In this document: positions 5,993-6,212 of the stretch, piece by piece | How positions within the stretch are numbered: the first letter of the stretch is position 1 | How the letters are laid out: the number at the start of each line of letters is the position of its first letter | Assembly (NCBI GenBank): GCA_003157575.1 | Contig: PMKA01000478.1 | Coordinates: 7,224 to 13,435 of the forward strand | Origin: Opitutia bacterium | GTDB taxonomy: Bacteria; Verrucomicrobiota; Verrucomicrobiia; Opitutales; Opitutaceae | DNA: 6,212 bases | Direction of reading: 5' to 3' | The notes under the pieces: generated by a model | The model's database searches: none | What the model was told of the DNA's origin: nothing | What the model saw: the letters and a program-made list of their open reading frames with translations, nothing else | Translations under genes and position numbers: made by a program

Positions 5993-6212
5993 ATGCCTTC
6001 CGCCGCCGGCACTCCCGAATCCTCAACTCCCGCGCCTGCCAGGACCGGACCGGACGGACCGGTCACGATCGACTGGGGCCGAACCCGCTATGCCGAGGCG
6101 TGGCGCCGGCAGGAGGCGCTGGTGGCGCAACGGCTCGCCGGCGCGGCCGGCGACACGCTCGTGTTCACCGAGCACGAGCCGGTGTACACGCTCGGCGTCC
6201 GGCCCGGCGCCG
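5993..6212 (+). CDS. lipB: Octanoyltransferase LipB, N-terminal part (3' end outside the window)
   Basis: The frame opens at ATG 5993 and runs off the window after 73 codons. After a proline-, alanine- and glycine-rich leader of about 25 residues comes VTIDWGRTRYAEAWRRQEAL, then VAQRLAGAAGDTLVFTEHEPVYTLGVRPGA. This matches the LipB start: the tyrosine/alanine helix with Q, followed by the EHxPVYTLG motif. LipB moves octanoyl from acyl carrier protein to the lipoyl domains of 2-oxoacid dehydrogenases and the glycine cleavage H protein, the first step of endogenous lipoate synthesis. The catalytic lysine and cysteine regions lie outside the window. No in-frame ATG, GTG or TTG lies between 5993 and the conserved part, which supports this start despite the absent SD. 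GACCGG (6043-6048) and CCGGTC (6059-6064) could form a hairpin early in the message. Confidence 0.88.
   Translation, partial: MPSAAGTPESSTPAPARTGPDGPVTIDWGRTRYAEAWRRQEALVAQRLAGAAGDTLVFTEHEPVYTLGVRPGA

Noticed and set aside
6043..6064. GACCGG/CCGGTC hairpin as a lipB regulatory attenuator
   Set aside because: It lies within the low-complexity coding leader of lipB, where such repeats are common in GC-rich DNA. There is no T run or alternative pairing partner in view.

Overview
This window is a GC-rich bacterial chromosomal segment that is almost entirely housekeeping. It holds seven protein genes, two of them cut by the window edges. The protein sequences, the gene content and a REP-type repeat ending in GTAGGAGCCTGCTTGCAGGC suggest a Gram-negative, LPS-making bacterium, possibly of the Verrucomicrobiota (Opitutaceae-like). 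That placement is inferred from general resemblance; no search was run.

Left block, 1-3143, plus strand. Four tightly packed genes look like one operon: the C-terminal part of an M24 (Xaa-Pro type) metallopeptidase, a stand-alone heptose-7-phosphate kinase (rfaE1), a HAD phosphatase of the GmhB type, and the S4-domain rRNA 2'-O-methyltransferase tlyA. The junctions are a 1-nt overlap (TGATG), a 4-nt overlap (GTGA) and a 1-nt gap, so translational coupling is likely. RfaE1 and GmhB are consecutive steps of ADP-heptose synthesis for the LPS inner core. TlyA modifies rRNA.

Spacer 3144-3340. It holds a short hairpin followed by six T's just after tlyA (candidate terminator), then an imperfect 27-bp inverted pair of REP-like units (a REPIN), then a weak promoter candidate for the next gene.

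Middle block, 3341-4183. NAD kinase (nadK), plus strand, complete. A convergent spacer (4184-4412) with several small inverted repeats separates it from lysS.

Right block, 4413-6212. Class II lysyl-tRNA synthetase (lysS, minus strand) is complete. After a 110-bp divergent spacer, the first 73 codons of lipB (lipoate pathway octanoyltransferase, plus strand) run off the window. The spacer carries a 6-bp inverted repeat overlapping a possible lipB promoter, and lipB may be leaderless.

I found no CRISPR array, tRNA, rRNA, transposase, phage gene or defence gene. The points most worth a second look are the REPIN, the zinc-cysteine-less GmhB, the possible operator at lysS/lipB and a perfect 22-bp palindrome inside lysS. 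None amounts to a new system.
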